Shown: positions 26,901-38,534 of the stretch, piece after piece | Layout: every line of letters starts with the position of its first letter | Numbering within the stretch: the stretch's first letter is position 1 | Origin: Eleginops maclovinus | Lineage: Eukaryota > Chordata > Actinopteri > Perciformes > Eleginopidae | NCBI RefSeq assembly: GCF_036324505.1 | Contig: NC_086355.1 | Span: forward strand, 1,172,901 to 1,236,900 | DNA length: 64,000 nucleotides | Direction: 5' to 3' | Position numbers and translations under genes: made by a program | The notes under the pieces: generated by a model | What the model was told of the DNA's origin: nothing | Seen by the model: only the letters and a program-made list of their open reading frames with translations | Database searches by the model: none

Positions 26901-27606
26901 ACCCCACCCACATTAGGACACACCTCTCTACTAAAATGATGTTAGCCAGCTAGCATCACTCACCACTGACTTTCAAATTTCATATAAAAATATAGCTGAT
27001 TCCTATCTCTATCAACTGAAATGAATGTTCTATATCTCTTTGTAATACAGTTCTGTAATGTATTAGTGGGAGGGGCATGTTTTTTGTTTTGACACTGCAA
27101 AATTGAAAAGTTGTCCTCACCTCAACAGATAGTGACCTTCAGATGTTTTGATAAACTTAATATGTTCAGTTCAAGAGGGCAATCATTTATTTTAATGTTA
27201 CATTTTTTGGGCAGTGCCCTCTACAGGCCTGGAAATTAACTGTGTGCCAACCAACCCCGCTCTCCCCTACATGTTACAGGCATTTTTTATGCATTGTGAT
27301 CAATTGAAAGACAAAAATAAGGTAACTACATCCTAACTTAGAGATAAATATATCACAGAACCTCTAGGTAGGCAACATACACTTATTTTTTTTGACATCT
27401 TTTGAGAAATGTGAAAGAAATAACATTTCTATTAGCGTATTTTCATGCATAACTTTCAAAAAGTGGTTGCTCGAAATGAATGTGTTCCAATGCCTCGATT
27501 TTCCTTGACTTTTACTATGTTATTACATGGGTCAAAAGAAGCAAAAATGCCAAGTTTCATTACTATTGCAATTTGTGGTGGGTATATCACTAAAATGACT
27601 GGCCTA
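23940..27606. mobile_element. DNA transposon with long TIRs carrying a CXC-tailed protein (internally deleted)
   Basis: Left end 23940-24076 (TAGGCCAGTCATTCTATG) and right end 27483-27606 are inverted copies. Both share TAGGCCAGTCATT, then CCCACCACAAATTGCAATAG, then AAAAGTCAAGGAAAATC and GCATTGGAAC, so the TIR is about 125-140 bp with indels. ATA flanks both ends (23937-23939 and 27607-27609), a possible 3-bp target duplication. The only coding content is the minus-strand gene at 24583-26558. The superfamily is unknown to me: a 3-bp duplication is known from PIF/Harbinger and CACTA-type elements, but the ends and protein do not look like either. Similar long Cys-rich proteins occur in fish and cnidarian genomes as far as I recall. 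Confidence 0.75.
24583..26558 (-). pseudogene. transposon protein with two N-terminal Cys/His clusters and C-terminal CXC domain, middle deleted
   Basis: The frame from ATG at 26558 runs 480 codons to 25116. Residues 4-56 form one Cys/His cluster (C4, C7, C25, H48, C51, C56); a second starts at HCLFCG (about 95-100) and includes YHNICSINLRTGK. Near 25150-25175 the homology passes into another frame, which reads SATSRLYSIGKSAALKK and continues to 24583, ending in a tesmin/TSO1-like CXC cluster (CGCKADC, CSCRK, CSECKG) and an acidic tail. In the related long proteins I remember, these two parts are separated by many hundreds of residues, so this copy is probably internally deleted and out of frame at the join. 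What a CXC domain does here is inferred (DNA binding). Not a host gene in its present form. Confidence 0.6.
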
Positions 27607-28523
27607 ATAGATAACGTGTCCCACGATGCCCCTTGTTTTGTGACACCGAAGCCTCTGAGGCGTTCTCCCGGCAGCGGGCAAACAATACGAGTTCTGACGG
27701 CACATGGACTCCAATCACGGAGCTAAGTACGCTAACATAAGCCCCCAAGAATAAGCAGAGTTCTCCACACCATTAGGACCTGGCTCTGGTTCATCCACCA
27801 TCAACATGAAGTTCTGCCTGAAACTTGAGTTGATGTTTGAGTTTTTGTCGGAATGAACTATAAACTCGTGGCCTCAGAATCTGAACCAGCTAAGTTGAGA
27901 AGATTTGAAGGCAGGATGACAGCTCTCCATCTGACCTGGTTGATAAATCATGATTAGTTCAAACATTCAGGGGGTTCAATAACCCAGATACACGTGTGTA
28001 TGTTTTGGTGTCCATGCTTAATATAGAAATGCTCATTTGTGAATTTAAGGCTCAATTGAAAGTGGTGTGTTGTGGGCCCATGTACTGGGGCCTGGTCCCC
28101 ATGCGGTGGATCTGAGTGAATCCAGCCTGGGACCATTTGCCACGTGTATTCCCCTCTATCTCCCCCTTTCAAAGCTGTCACCTACATAAAGGCACTGGTT
28201 GCCCAGAAAGTCCTTAAGAAAGACAATAAATAGAATGAAAAGTGGTTTGTTTAGTGATCTATTCTTAATCATTCATCCCTGAAACTCAGGATCTGATCTT
28301 GTGTCCCACTTCCTGCACTGCAGCGACCGCATTGGTACAAATGTTCCCCTTGGGTTAACATCCCGGTGGGACTGGAGAGGTGCCAGTTCACCTCCTCATC
28401 ACTGCCAAGGTGCCCTTGAGAAAGGCACCGAACCCCCCCCATCACACTTCTAGGATGGGAGAAATGCAGAGGTTACATTGTGTGTGTGTGTGTGTGTGTG
28501 TGTGCTGCACTGTGCTGTACATA
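27607..28523. other. no gene; SINE-like dispersed repeat near 28300-28505
   Basis: The part with GTGCCCTTGAGAAAGGCACC, a C-run, GGATGGGAGAAATGCAGAGG and a (TG)n tail at 28480-28504 resembles a common teleost dispersed repeat. I see no coding exon in this stretch. Confidence 0.35.
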
Positions 28524-30128
28524 CAGTGGGGCAAAAAAGTATTTAGTCAGCCACCAATTGTGCAAGTTCTCCCATTTAAAAAGATGAGAGAGGCCTGTAA
28601 TTTTCATCATAGGTACACTTCAACTATGAGAGACAGAATGAGAAAACAAAATCCAGGAAATCACATTGTAGGATTTTTAAAGAATTAATTGGTAAATTCC
28701 TCGGTAAAATAAGTATTTGGTCACCTACAAACAAGCAAGATTTCTGGCTCTCACAGACCTGTAACTTCTTCTTTAAGAGGCTCCTCTGTCCTCCACTCGT
28801 TACCTGTATTAATGACACCTTTTTGAACTCGTTATCAGTATAAAAGACACCTGTCCACAACCTCAAACAGTCATACTCCAAACTCCACTATGGCCAAGAC
28901 CAAAGAGCTGTCAAAGGAGACCAGAGACAACATTGTAGACCTGCACCAGGCTGGGAAAACTGAATCTGCAATAGGTAAGCAGCTTGGTGTGAAGAAATCA
29001 ACTGTGGGAGCAATTATTAGAAAATGGAAGACGTACAAGACCACTGCTAATCTCCCTCCATCTGGGGCTCCACGCAAGATCTCACCCCGTGGGGTCAAAA
29101 TGATCACAAGAACGGTGAGCAAAAATCCCAGAACCACACGGGGGGACCTAGTGAAGGACCTGCAGAGAGCTGGGACCAAAGTAACAGAGGCTACCATCAG
29201 TAACACACTACGCCGCCAGGGACTTAAATCCTGCAGTGCCAGACGTGTCCCCCTGCTTAAGCCAGTACATGTCCAGGCCCGTCTGAAGTTTGCTAGAGGG
29301 CATTTGGATGATCCAGAAGAGGATTGGGAGAATGTCATATGGTCAGATGAAACCAAAATAGAACTTTTTGGTAAAAACTCAACTGGTCGTGTTTGGAGGA
29401 GAAAGAATGCAGAGTTGCCTCCAAAGAACACCATACCTACTGTGAAGCATGGGGGTGGAAACATCATGCTTTGGGGCTGTTTTTCTGCAAAGGGACCAGG
29501 ACGACTGATCCGTGTAAAGGAAAGAATGAATGGGGCCATGTATCGTGAGATTTTGATTGAAAACCTCCTTCCATCAGCAAGGGCACTGAAGATGAGGCGT
29601 GGCTGGGTCTTTCAGCATGACAATGATCCCAAACACACCGCCAGGGCAACGAAGGAGTGGCTTCGTAAGAAGCATTTCAAGGTCCTGGAGTGGCCTAGCC
29701 AGTCTCCAGATCTCAACCCCATAGAAAATCTTTGGAGGGAGTTGAAAGTCCGTGTTGCCCAGCGACAGCCCCAACACATCACTGCTTTAGAGGAGATCTG
29801 CATGGAGGAATGGGCCAAAATACCAGCAACAGTGTGTGAAAACCTTGTGAAGACTTACAGAAAACGTTTGACCTCTGTCATTGCCAACAAAGGGTATATA
29901 ACAAAGTATTGAGATGAACTTTTGTTATTGACCAAATACTTATTTTCCACAATAATCTGAAAATTAATTAATTAAAAATCAGACAATGTGATTTTCTGGA
30001 TTTTTTTTTCTCATTTTGTCTCTCATAGTTGAGGTATACCTAAGATAAAAATTACAGGCCTCTCTCATCTTTTTAAATGGGAGAACTTGCACAATTGGTG
30101 GCTGACTAAATACTTTTTTGCCCCACTG
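28524..30128 (+). mobile_element. complete Tc1-like transposon
   Basis: Starts CAGTGGGGCAAAAAAGTA after a TA at 28522-28523 and ends with the inverse, CCCCACTG, before TA at 30129-30130. These are the TA target duplication and ends of the Tc1/mariner superfamily. The TIRs are about 200 bp (28524-28722 and 29929-30128) and nearly identical. The 1,605-bp element holds one intact transposase gene, so the insertion looks young and possibly autonomous. Confidence 0.96.
28890..29912 (+). CDS. Tc1-like DD34E transposase, intact
   Basis: 340 residues, the usual length for Tc1 transposases. The N-terminal third (about 1-110) is the paired-like double helix-turn-helix that binds the TIRs ([17 protein letters not shown]). 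The catalytic domain has D153 ([12 protein letters not shown]), D244 (FQHDNDPKH) and E279 ([11 protein letters not shown]), with 34 residues between the last two; these are the same numbers as in Sleeping Beauty. A Gly-rich box ([10 protein letters not shown]) lies between. There is no stop or frameshift. The enzyme would cut and paste the element into TA sites. The ATG lies about 170 bp inside the left TIR. Antisense frames over it are shadows. Confidence 0.97.
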   Translation: MAKTKELSKETRDNIVDLHQAGKTESAIGKQLGVKKSTVGAIIRKWKTYKTTANLPPSGAPRKISPRGVKMITRTVSKNPRTTRGDLVKDLQRAGTKVTEATISNTLRRQGLKSCSARRVPLLKPVHVQARLKFARGHLDDPEEDWENVIWSDETKIELFGKNSTGRVWRRKNAELPPKNTIPTVKHGGGNIMLWGCFSAKGPGRLIRVKERMNGAMYREILIENLLPSARALKMRRGWVFQHDNDPKHTARATKEWLRKKHFKVLEWPSQSPDLNPIENLWRELKVRVAQRQPQHITALEEICMEEWAKIPATVCENLVKTYRKRLTSVIANKGYITKY

Positions 30129-30130
30129 TA

Positions 30131-31559
30131 TATGACAATAATAATGACATAAAGACGTGGTCAGATATTTGACTTGAGAAAAGCACTCATACCACGCTGT
30201 ACAAATACTGTATAACAAGTCCTGCATAGAACATGTTACTGAAGGACCAGCAGTCCTAATCAGCATACTGAAGTAGAAGTAACAATGCAGGAAACTCTGA
30301 AATAAATGTACAAACACAAACTAAATGATTCGTGATAAATGAAAAGGAGTCAAATGTTCAGATTTAGATCCTGTTGAATTACAGCAGTTTCTTTATGCAG
30401 AAATCTCATCAGTCCCTAACGCTGAAGGGAGTCAAGTGAAAAGTACAGTATTTGCCTTTGAATTGGAATGGAGTAGAGATGACAAACTGCATGAGAAGAA
30501 CATTCACAAGGAAAGTACAAGTACCTGGAATTTCACCTACAGTAGCCCCCTCAACTAGGAGACCTGGATACTTCTCCCTCCTCTGGTTAATGTATTCGTA
30601 CCCTTATAGAGTTGGTTTGCAGGTATCCAATTGTGACACAGGTTTAAAACAGCACAGCGTAGCCACACCATCCTCCAGCACTTTAGAGACAGCTGGACAT
30701 GTTTTCTATCAACTATAAGAAAAGAAAATGTGCCGGTATTCATAAAGATTTTTTAAGATGAATACCTGAAAATCCTTTATTTCCGACTAATAAATGACCA
30801 CTGCCGTTACCCCCCGTAGATAGGTGAATTGCAGCTGTCCAGGTTGCTAGGCGACAGTGCTACGGACCGGCGGGTGACGCAAACAGGAAGTCCTCCAGGC
30901 CAGACATTTCATCGGCCGCTCAGTCTGCTGTTCCTTCGCTTTATTTTTATATTTATATATATTTATTTTGGACGAAAACTTAGCGTGAGAAAAGTCAACC
31001 CAACATGCTGGGTTAACCCTATTTGGGTAGATTTTAACCAAGCATTTTTGTGTGTGTACTTTCACAAAAGTGCGTCACTCATTTAAAATGCTTTTATTAT
31101 AATAATAATTGATGTATTTATTGATATATTATGATTATATGATTTGGACTTGATTTGTATTGTTGAGGTGCAACATAAGATGTATGTATATGGTATGACT
31201 CGTGTTGCTGTGTATCATTCTGTTAATGTAAGTAAATGCTATAAGACCGTTAGAGTCGCGCCATTGTTGGTCCAGCTCTAGTGTCACTTGCCAGTGTACT
31301 CCATTAAATAAACTATGCCGAGATATGGCTCAATCGAACTGCGGGAGTAGTCACCTTTCCGCTGCAGATAAGACAACATCTGTTAACATGTATAATAAAA
31401 GGTGTAATTAATTCTTACTGGTTTGTCACGGATATTAAATATTATATGTATAATTTGTATTAAAGTATCAACCATGTGACATTATCCTATGCATACATTA
31501 TAAATCAACCCTTAATTAATAAATAAATGAACTCATTAATGAATAAATAAAAAACTAAA
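30131..31559. other. intergenic stretch without recognised gene
   Basis: No coding exon supported. Near 30995-31030 AACCCAACATGCTGGGTTAA is a short inverted motif common in fish repeats. The rest is AT-rich. Confidence 0.4.
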
Positions 31560-31689
31560 CTGTATTTTTTTCCTAACTTACAACACCGTCATCTAGCGTC
31601 TGAACGCGCGCATTACGTCAGACGTACAGCGTGGAGGGGGAGGATCCCGTGACGTCACCGCGTTCACCCTTACGTCGTTGGACTGTGGA
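31560..31689 (+). promoter_or_regulatory. ESD: CpG-rich ESD promoter with CRE
   Basis: A CG-dense patch in AT-rich surroundings, with a perfect CRE palindrome TGACGTCA at 31650-31657 and further ACGTCA/TTACGTC half sites on both sides. No TATA box is evident, as expected for a housekeeping gene. CREB/ATF control is inferred from the motif only. Confidence 0.6.
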
Positions 31690-31758
31690 CGCTGCAACGG
31701 CAGTGAAGTTAGTGAGCCATTTCTGCAAAGTTTTAACCAGAAACGGTGGTTTTATAAG
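31690..31758 (+). other. ESD: noncoding first exon of ESD (5' UTR)
   Basis: Ends at TTATAAG followed by the strong donor GTAAGC at 31759, just after the CpG-rich promoter. The next exon begins at 33783, seven bases before the ATG. The 5' end is approximate. Confidence 0.5.
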
Positions 31759-32463
31759 GTAAGCATTGGATAGTTATCCCTCTAATGTGTTTGTTTGCTC
31801 TGTCACAAGTTATTAAGTGATTAAACCTTGAGCTGATAAGCGTTAATAGCTGCTTATGGTACTTAAAACGAGCTAACCGTGCTTGTGTACACCAAACTCC
31901 ACTCAAAACATGCACAATTCAACATTCATTTGCTTATTTATTAAGTAAAAGAATTGTGTAGGACTTCATTAATGCACTTTTTTATTGGGGAATAATGTTT
32001 TGCATTTTTCGGCATACCCATAATGCATTCTGCAAAACGCTTTTCGATTTCAAAGAGGTGTTTCTATCTGACTGTCAAGTTAACACTGTCAACCGGTTTT
32101 CACAGCTTGTAGTCTTTCAAAAAACACATTTTAAGGGTTTAACTGTACAGTTTTGAACGTTGAGCCGATTGCATTTTGACTAATAACGTCTAACTAAGTT
32201 ACTGATTTGCAGATGTTGTTTTTAATTGTCACCAACATGCAGTTTTTACATGCAGCTGTTAGGCGTCCACATGCATGGTGCTGTAGCGGAGACAGTTGCA
32301 ACCCGTTTTGCATTTCTTATTCATGACTAAATGTGTATATTAAATGTACATGTGTGTGCTGATTACCCATGCCATTTATATATACATATATATGACAGAT
32401 AGTTCACATTACACATGTGAAAAGTCAGTTGCATGTTGTCTCAATGAGCATATTTTTCTACCC

Positions 32464-33215
32464 CAGGGATTCCCAAAGTGCGGTGCGTGCGCGAGCTGCC
32501 ACCAGGGGGTGCGCGAGATGAAACATGTAATGGTGGTCTGGTGTAAAAATATTACACAGTGTTGTTTTTTAAGAGGGACTTTTCCATAGGCTACAATACA
32601 AAACAGGAACAATACACATTTCCTTTGTAATCCCTTTTATTTTAAATAACAAAACTTTAATTTATTAGTTTTTGATAGAAACGTAGAAGAAGACAGCCGC
32701 TGTCTTCTTCTACGTTTCACTGTGGGCTAGGATATATGCGCGCCAACTCGTTTCACTCATTCTTTCAAATATGATTCACTGGCTGAAATCAGGGAAACTC
32801 AAGTGGAACGTCTCATGACAAAGTCGTTAGTCATGAAGGAGGAGAGGGACCAAGAGAGAGTGAGGATTTGGAGGCGACAGAGACGGAGAGAATAGGAACG
32901 AGTCCGAGAGAAGAAAATGAGCGGGAGTCAGGAAATGATCGATCCTGTTTGTATTTATTGTCTCTGTTTCTGAGCCCATGCTCTTTAATGTTGTGGATCG
33001 TTGCAGTTTTGTTTGTTGCATTATATTGAAACGTTGTTGATGTTGTTATCGTCATGCGTGTTCTGGTTATTTGCGCATGATTAAACATGAGTCTTTACAT
33101 GTTGATAAAACAAAGCTTTATTTCTATATATTTTTTGTTGCGTTTTTTGGGGGGTGCGTCAACCCGGTTGGGACGTAGAAGAGGGTGCGCCGCAAAACAA
33201 GTTTGGGATTCACTG
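32464..33215. mobile_element. non-autonomous hAT-like element in ESD intron 1
   Basis: The left end CAGGGATTCCCAAAGTG and the right end (inverse of CAGTGAATCCCAAACTTG) form short TIRs of the hAT CAG-type. The flanking 8-mers TTCTACCC and TTCTAAGG agree at five positions, like a decayed 8-bp target duplication. Both ends are rich in GGTGCG motifs. No transposase frame is present. Confidence 0.6.
32678..32718. repeat. perfect palindrome, 20-bp arms with a 1-base centre
   Basis: The left arm begins GAAACGTAGAAGAAG and the right arm is its exact reverse complement; base 32698 is the centre. It lies inside the hAT-like element and could form a hairpin or cruciform. Confidence 0.95.
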
Positions 33216-33789
33216 TTCTAAGGAAACCTCTTAGATGCAGCAGCACATGCACAGTGTGTCTGCTGGCTCCTGGAGGGAGAAGGCCCTACCTGAACATCCC
33301 TCAAGCTTGCTTCTAATTGGAGGAATAAGACTTTTTGAACTGTCCCCAGTCTCCCCTACATCCATGCAACATTAGCTCTATTACGCACACTGTCTCTGGT
33401 TCACACAGGCAATGTTAGGACCTCATGCACGGTCAAATCTGCCCTAACGAGTCAATTTACTGCCGACCCAACCTGTTCATCAGTATCAGATGTGGTGGAT
33501 TATGCATTGTCTCATAGAGTAGGACAGTGATGCACATATGTGCCTGCTCTCTGTTGGAACGATGCATCGCCTCACCTCCGGAGATAACAGAGTGTGTGTT
33601 ACCTGACACTCTGTTTCTCACCGTTTGAACACCAAACGTAGCTTTATTTTGAAAGTCCAAGACAAAGCTTTAGTTTATAGGCAGATGAATCCCTGTGTGT
33701 GTCAGTAGTTTGTATCAGACTCATTGTGCTGTTTGAATATGTTGATAAAAGACTCTTTCACTGTGTCCCTGTCCTCCTGCAGGTCAGGG

Positions 33790-34856
33790 ATGTCTCTCAC
33801 ACAGGTGTCCTCCAACAAGTGCGCTGGTGGCTTCCAGAAAGTCTTCGAACATGAGAGGTGAGATCCCAGTTCAATGTTTAAATTTGATAAAAGGTACACA
33901 CCTGCACACATGTAAGTGTGTGTGTGTGTGTGTGTGTTTTCTCTCTGTGCAGCACGGAGCTCAAGTGTAAGATGAAGTTCGCCGTCTACCTGCCTCCCAA
34001 AGCTGAGACAGACAAGTGTCCCGTCCTGTACTGGCTCTCTGGTGAGTGTGTGATGAATGACTGGACTCCTCTGAGCAGGTTATCGATTCACGTCTGATAT
34101 TCCAAAGCGTTTCCATGTCCGCAGGACAGAGAAAGAAGATCTAATCGGGATTTAAAACACACACTGTAAAAAGTTAGAAGATGAATTCAGTGTTTTATGG
34201 TTTCTACAAAAATAATGGACCAGAAAATCTGATCAAAATCCAGTTCCATTGAATTCACTTTTGTAATTTAAGGCAAATGTTCCTGACAAAATGAGTTCCC
34301 TGCATGAAGATTTAATCCTCTAAAAATCATAACTAGTGTGTTTAATCTCTGCAGGTCTGACGTGTTTATATTCTAGATTTAGTTTTGTTAGAAAATCCTG
34401 TATAAAAGATCTCAGATGTGTGGAGAGGACACAGCCTTAACACTCTTTAGCTGATAAATAAGTGAATTGTTTGATATTGTTTGAAAGGCTGGATTTATCC
34501 TGTATTTTATAAATTTGACACATTTTAGGGACTATTTTCAGCGGCGGATTACCCACATTTATAGGGTATGTTTTTCCATGGTGATCGAGGAATTTGTGCG
34601 TTCTTAAAAACAAATTCATTTTGGTTAAATAATCTGATGCAAAGAACTTCAACGAGGAGAAGCAACAAGATTTGTTTCATCCTCAAAATAAAATATCATG
34701 TTTTATTTTGAGTGTGTTCTCTGTCCCTCTGCAGGTCTGACATGCACAGAGCAGAACTTCATCACCAAAGCAGGAAGTCAGGTTCCTGCTGCAGAACACG
34801 GACTCATCATCGTTGCTCCGGACACCAGCCCACGTATGATTGCACGCACGCACGCA

Positions 34857-34926
<70 letters not shown>

Positions 34927-37595
34927 CTTCTGCAATTGTATTTAAACTTTGCATTATAGTTTTAAAAAAAAGGATTGACTTTAACTAGACTCCCATACTT
35001 CAGTATTCTTTGTCTGAAACTTAAGTGTAAAGAACGAAAATGACCCAAACGAACGAGACATTTGATTATCATAAACATTATCTTCTAACACAAAAATAAA
35101 GCCTTTCAACCCTTTTTTAAAAGTTGGTTTCTAATATTACACTGTCTCATCTTATCTTTTTTATTCACACATTCTTTTTTTTACCCAAAGATGGTGCCTA
35201 CATTTCCCACAATGCATCAATTCAGTCACAGATTAGAGTGTGTCCTGTAGCCGAGGTTAAACTCACCTGTGCCTGCCCTCGTACGCCAGACCTCTAAAGG
35301 ACGTAGAAGTGCTTCAGGTGTTTGAAAGCCCCCCCCCTCTCTCTTCAGGCGGCTGTAACATCGAGGGCGAGGATGAGAGCTGGGACTTCGGCACCGGAGC
35401 TGGGTTCTACGTGGACGCAACCGAGGATCCCTGGAAGATCAACTACAGGATGTACTCCTACATCACAGAGGAGGTGCGTAAGATTCCTCCACAGGCTCCC
35501 CCTGCTCCTCCCTGCTCAGTGTCTTAGTGACCCCTCCCCTTCCTCTCTCTCAGCTCCCCAGACTCATCAACGCTAACTTCCCCACCGACCCGAACCGGAT
35601 GTCGGTCAGCGGTCACTCGATGGGCGGACACGGAGCTCTGATCTGTGCCCTGAAGAACCCTGGGAAATATAAGGTACCGCCCATCGCTCTGAGGCTGTTT
35701 TTCATAAAGTTTAGGGGTAACGATCCTCAGATTGATTTGGTACAGTCTGACTGAGACTTGGTTTGACCCGGGTCTTAAGTCTGTGTCCCTTATGGTGATA
35801 TGAATTATGGGATGCCACGTTCCCTGCAGGCCTCCTTCTCTCCTGATCCTTGCCTCATGCAGCAGGACTCTGAGATGTTGTTTTGCATCAGATCAGCTTC
35901 TGATGTCTCTGTGTGTTTTCCTGCAGGCTGTGTCAGCGTTCGCTCCGATCTGTAACCCGCTCCAGTGTCCGTGGGGTCAGAAGGCTTTCTCCGGATACCT
36001 CGGATCGGACCGAGACACCTGGGAGGTGAGAGCTCTGAGCAGAACACCATTGAGGACACACTGAAAACACATTAAGGGCCAAACTAAATATATGAAACTA
36101 AATTATTTTAAAGAAGGTTCTTCCTTTGAGCTGAGTTTCTTGGAGCCTGCAGTATTTTCCCTGCCTACAGACACAGTGACTTAGCTGCCGTTCAGGTAGA
36201 TCTTTGACTTTACACTCTTCTTGTAAATGTTTGGAAGTCTCAAACCATCCTACCTAGCAACCACTGTAATCTAATCTGACTGTTAATATAATATCTGAAT
36301 AAAGGAGGCACTTTTTATCTGCAGCTGTGCAGAAACACCGGCTGCATAGACGGCGAAAAGGCACGCAGAAAGAAACAATTGCTGCACAGCTCAGTCCCCG
36401 TTCCAAACCAGGGGGCTGTGAGTGTGATTTCTCAGCTTCCTGTGTGTGTGTTCCAGGCTTACGATGCCACGGTGTTGGCGAGCTCGTACTCCGGCCCCCC
36501 ACTGGACGTGCTGATCGATCAGGGGCGGGACGATCAGTTCCTGTCAGCCAGTCAGCTGCTGCCGGACAACCTGATCACCGTCTGCTCCGAGAAGAAGATC
36601 CCGGTGGTTTTCAGGCTGCAGCCCGTACGTCTCTCACCTCAACACACGGGTTCATTTAAACTCAGAACCGTCATCCTTTACTTTCTCACAGCTACTCCTC
36701 ACTTGGTTAGGGTGCCCTCCCTCGTGTCACACGGACAGAGTGCCTCATTTCCTGTTTAGATGTATGGATAAAAGAACACGTTGTTTATTTTAAAACGTTG
36801 TGTTTAGAGATTATAAAACCATAACAGCATGTAAACTGTTGTTCCTTTTCTACTCGGTGGCTGTAAGACTTCCTATTGCTTTCTATTTTACTACAATGTA
36901 CTGATGTCAACACTCGCATTTGCCCTGTTTGCCTTGTTTTGAGAAACAAACATGATTTATCTAAACTGACTCAGACATCTCAAAAGTAATTTAATTTAAA
37001 ATGCATTTCATTAATAACCAGTTTTCCCAAAGGTATCAATTTGATCGTTTATTGGCTTCCCGTCTCCAAGTGTCATCTCTTTAATTAGATCTTTTGTGCT
37101 TAAATGCAAAGAATGCAATATTTTCTAACAAAACCATTCATCTGTTGTCCTGATTACTGAACCAGGAGAGTTATACTCGTATTTAAACTTCTTTTGTTGG
37201 TTTCCTCTAAAACATCTCATTATCGGAATATTTGTACGTTTATTTTCTGTTGACGGGCGTACGGTTAAGATAAGTCCTTCCACATGGTAGAAAAGAAATC
37301 AAAAATAAGAAATAAACAACTGTAAACTATGAACATCTCGCAGAATAAATAGAAATAAACGGGCGTCGGAGAATATATATTTATAGAAACAGCTATGAAG
37401 ATAAATACTCTGGTTCTGCTCATGTTGGAAAGATCCAAGGAGGAAAAGATTTCCTTTCATGGATGATTAATTAAATGCTTAAATGTAGTTTTTAAAAGAC
37501 TGTTTGTGCTGCAGGGATACGACCACAGCTACTTCTTCATCTACTCCTTCATGAGCGATCACATCAAACACCACGCCAAGTTCCTGAACGCCTGA
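33790..37595 (+). CDS. ESD: S-formylglutathione hydrolase (esterase D)
   Basis: Eight coding exons: 33790-33857, 33953-34041, 34735-34833, 35349-35473, 35554-35673, 35927-36025, 36457-36624, 37515-37595; all phases fit and give 282 residues, the same length as human ESD. It hydrolyses S-formylglutathione to glutathione and formate, the second step of glutathione-dependent formaldehyde removal, in the cytosol. The alpha/beta-hydrolase triad is intact: S149 in GHSMGG (exon from 35554), D226 in GRDDQF, H260 in GYDHSYFF. Start context is ATGTCTCTCACACAG. A leader exon lies at 31690-31758 and a polyadenylation signal at 37786. It converges on LRCH1. No sign of damage. Confidence 0.97.
34842..34922. 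repeat. (ACGC)n-(AC)n microsatellite in an ESD intron
   Basis: Starts 9 bp after the donor at 34834 and runs about 80 bp; same compound structure as 8021-8110. Confidence 0.95.
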
Positions 37596-37785
37596 ACGCA
37601 CCACAGGGAAGAAGCTCCCTCCGGACTTCCTGCAGGATTCAGTACATCACATGTTCATAATGAAGAGAGTCAGAAGACTTTGAAGCCTTTAAGTTTGAAC
37701 GGCACTGAGGTTAGTTTGGGATAACTGAGCCACAGGAAGTGTTTGGTTTGACCAGACAGTGGATTTTGCAGAGCTGACCTTTCAA

Positions 37786-37791
37786 AATAAA
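37786..37791 (+). promoter_or_regulatory. ESD: ESD polyadenylation signal
   Basis: AATAAA about 190 bp after the stop codon, the first canonical hexamer downstream, giving a short 3' UTR. Confidence 0.7.
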
Positions 37792-37814
37792 ATCCTCAGA
37801 AAATCTTTTTGCTG

Positions 37815-38534
37815 TTGTGTTTGAAGTTTGATCTGTGAAACATCACACTTAGATAGCCACCAAAGGTCATAACAAAGTCAGGGTATAGTAAGTTTAAAGA
37901 AAAGCATAAAAGGTCAAAGTGTAGTGTTGCCTTTTTAAAATTAAAAAAAAGTATGTCGTAAAAAAATCTTTAAAGAAATTCTATGGATTGTTGTATTAAA
38001 AATATACACCATTTTGAAAACAACAATCATTTAAGTTTTAGTATAACGTTTTGTGAGTAGTTTCAATTTAAAACCTATAAAATCATAAAAGGCAATATTT
38101 TAAGTAAAAATCTTAAACATCAAAGTTTAGTGACTAATCTTTTAAAACTATTAAATGGCCTGTTAAAATATGTTAAGGAATAAAATACACATGGTAAAGT
38201 ATGTCCAGAAATAAACGGAAAAAAACATACGTCATGTCGGAAACACATTTTGGAAAACGAGTGATAGAGTAGTATGTGTAGAACAGAGGGTAGTAAAATA
38301 AGTCACAGCTCATAAAGGTGGATAAAAATGTGGTTAAATTTGAGTAAATGTAAAAACCACCAAAAGGTCAATATACATATCTTGAAAAAATGTATCCAAA
38401 ACTAATAAAGCAGTTGAAAAATATATGATAAAGACTTGAACATGGATTTGAGTGTAATTATTTATTTAATGAATATTTGTCCACAAAGAAGCGACTCGTG
38501 TTTCCGTGGCGTGTCGACTGGCAGCGTGAGCGGC
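37815..38534. other. AT-rich spacer between convergent ESD and LRCH1
   Basis: No open exon or element recognised. Very A/T-rich with many short direct repeats of TAAA type. Confidence 0.4.

Noticed and set aside
28871..29539. 222-codon frame antisense to the Tc1 transposase
   Set aside because: Shadow of the conserved transposase frame; no family features.
35226..35576. Alternative frames over ESD exons
   Set aside because: Different frames from the conserved esterase reading; shadows.
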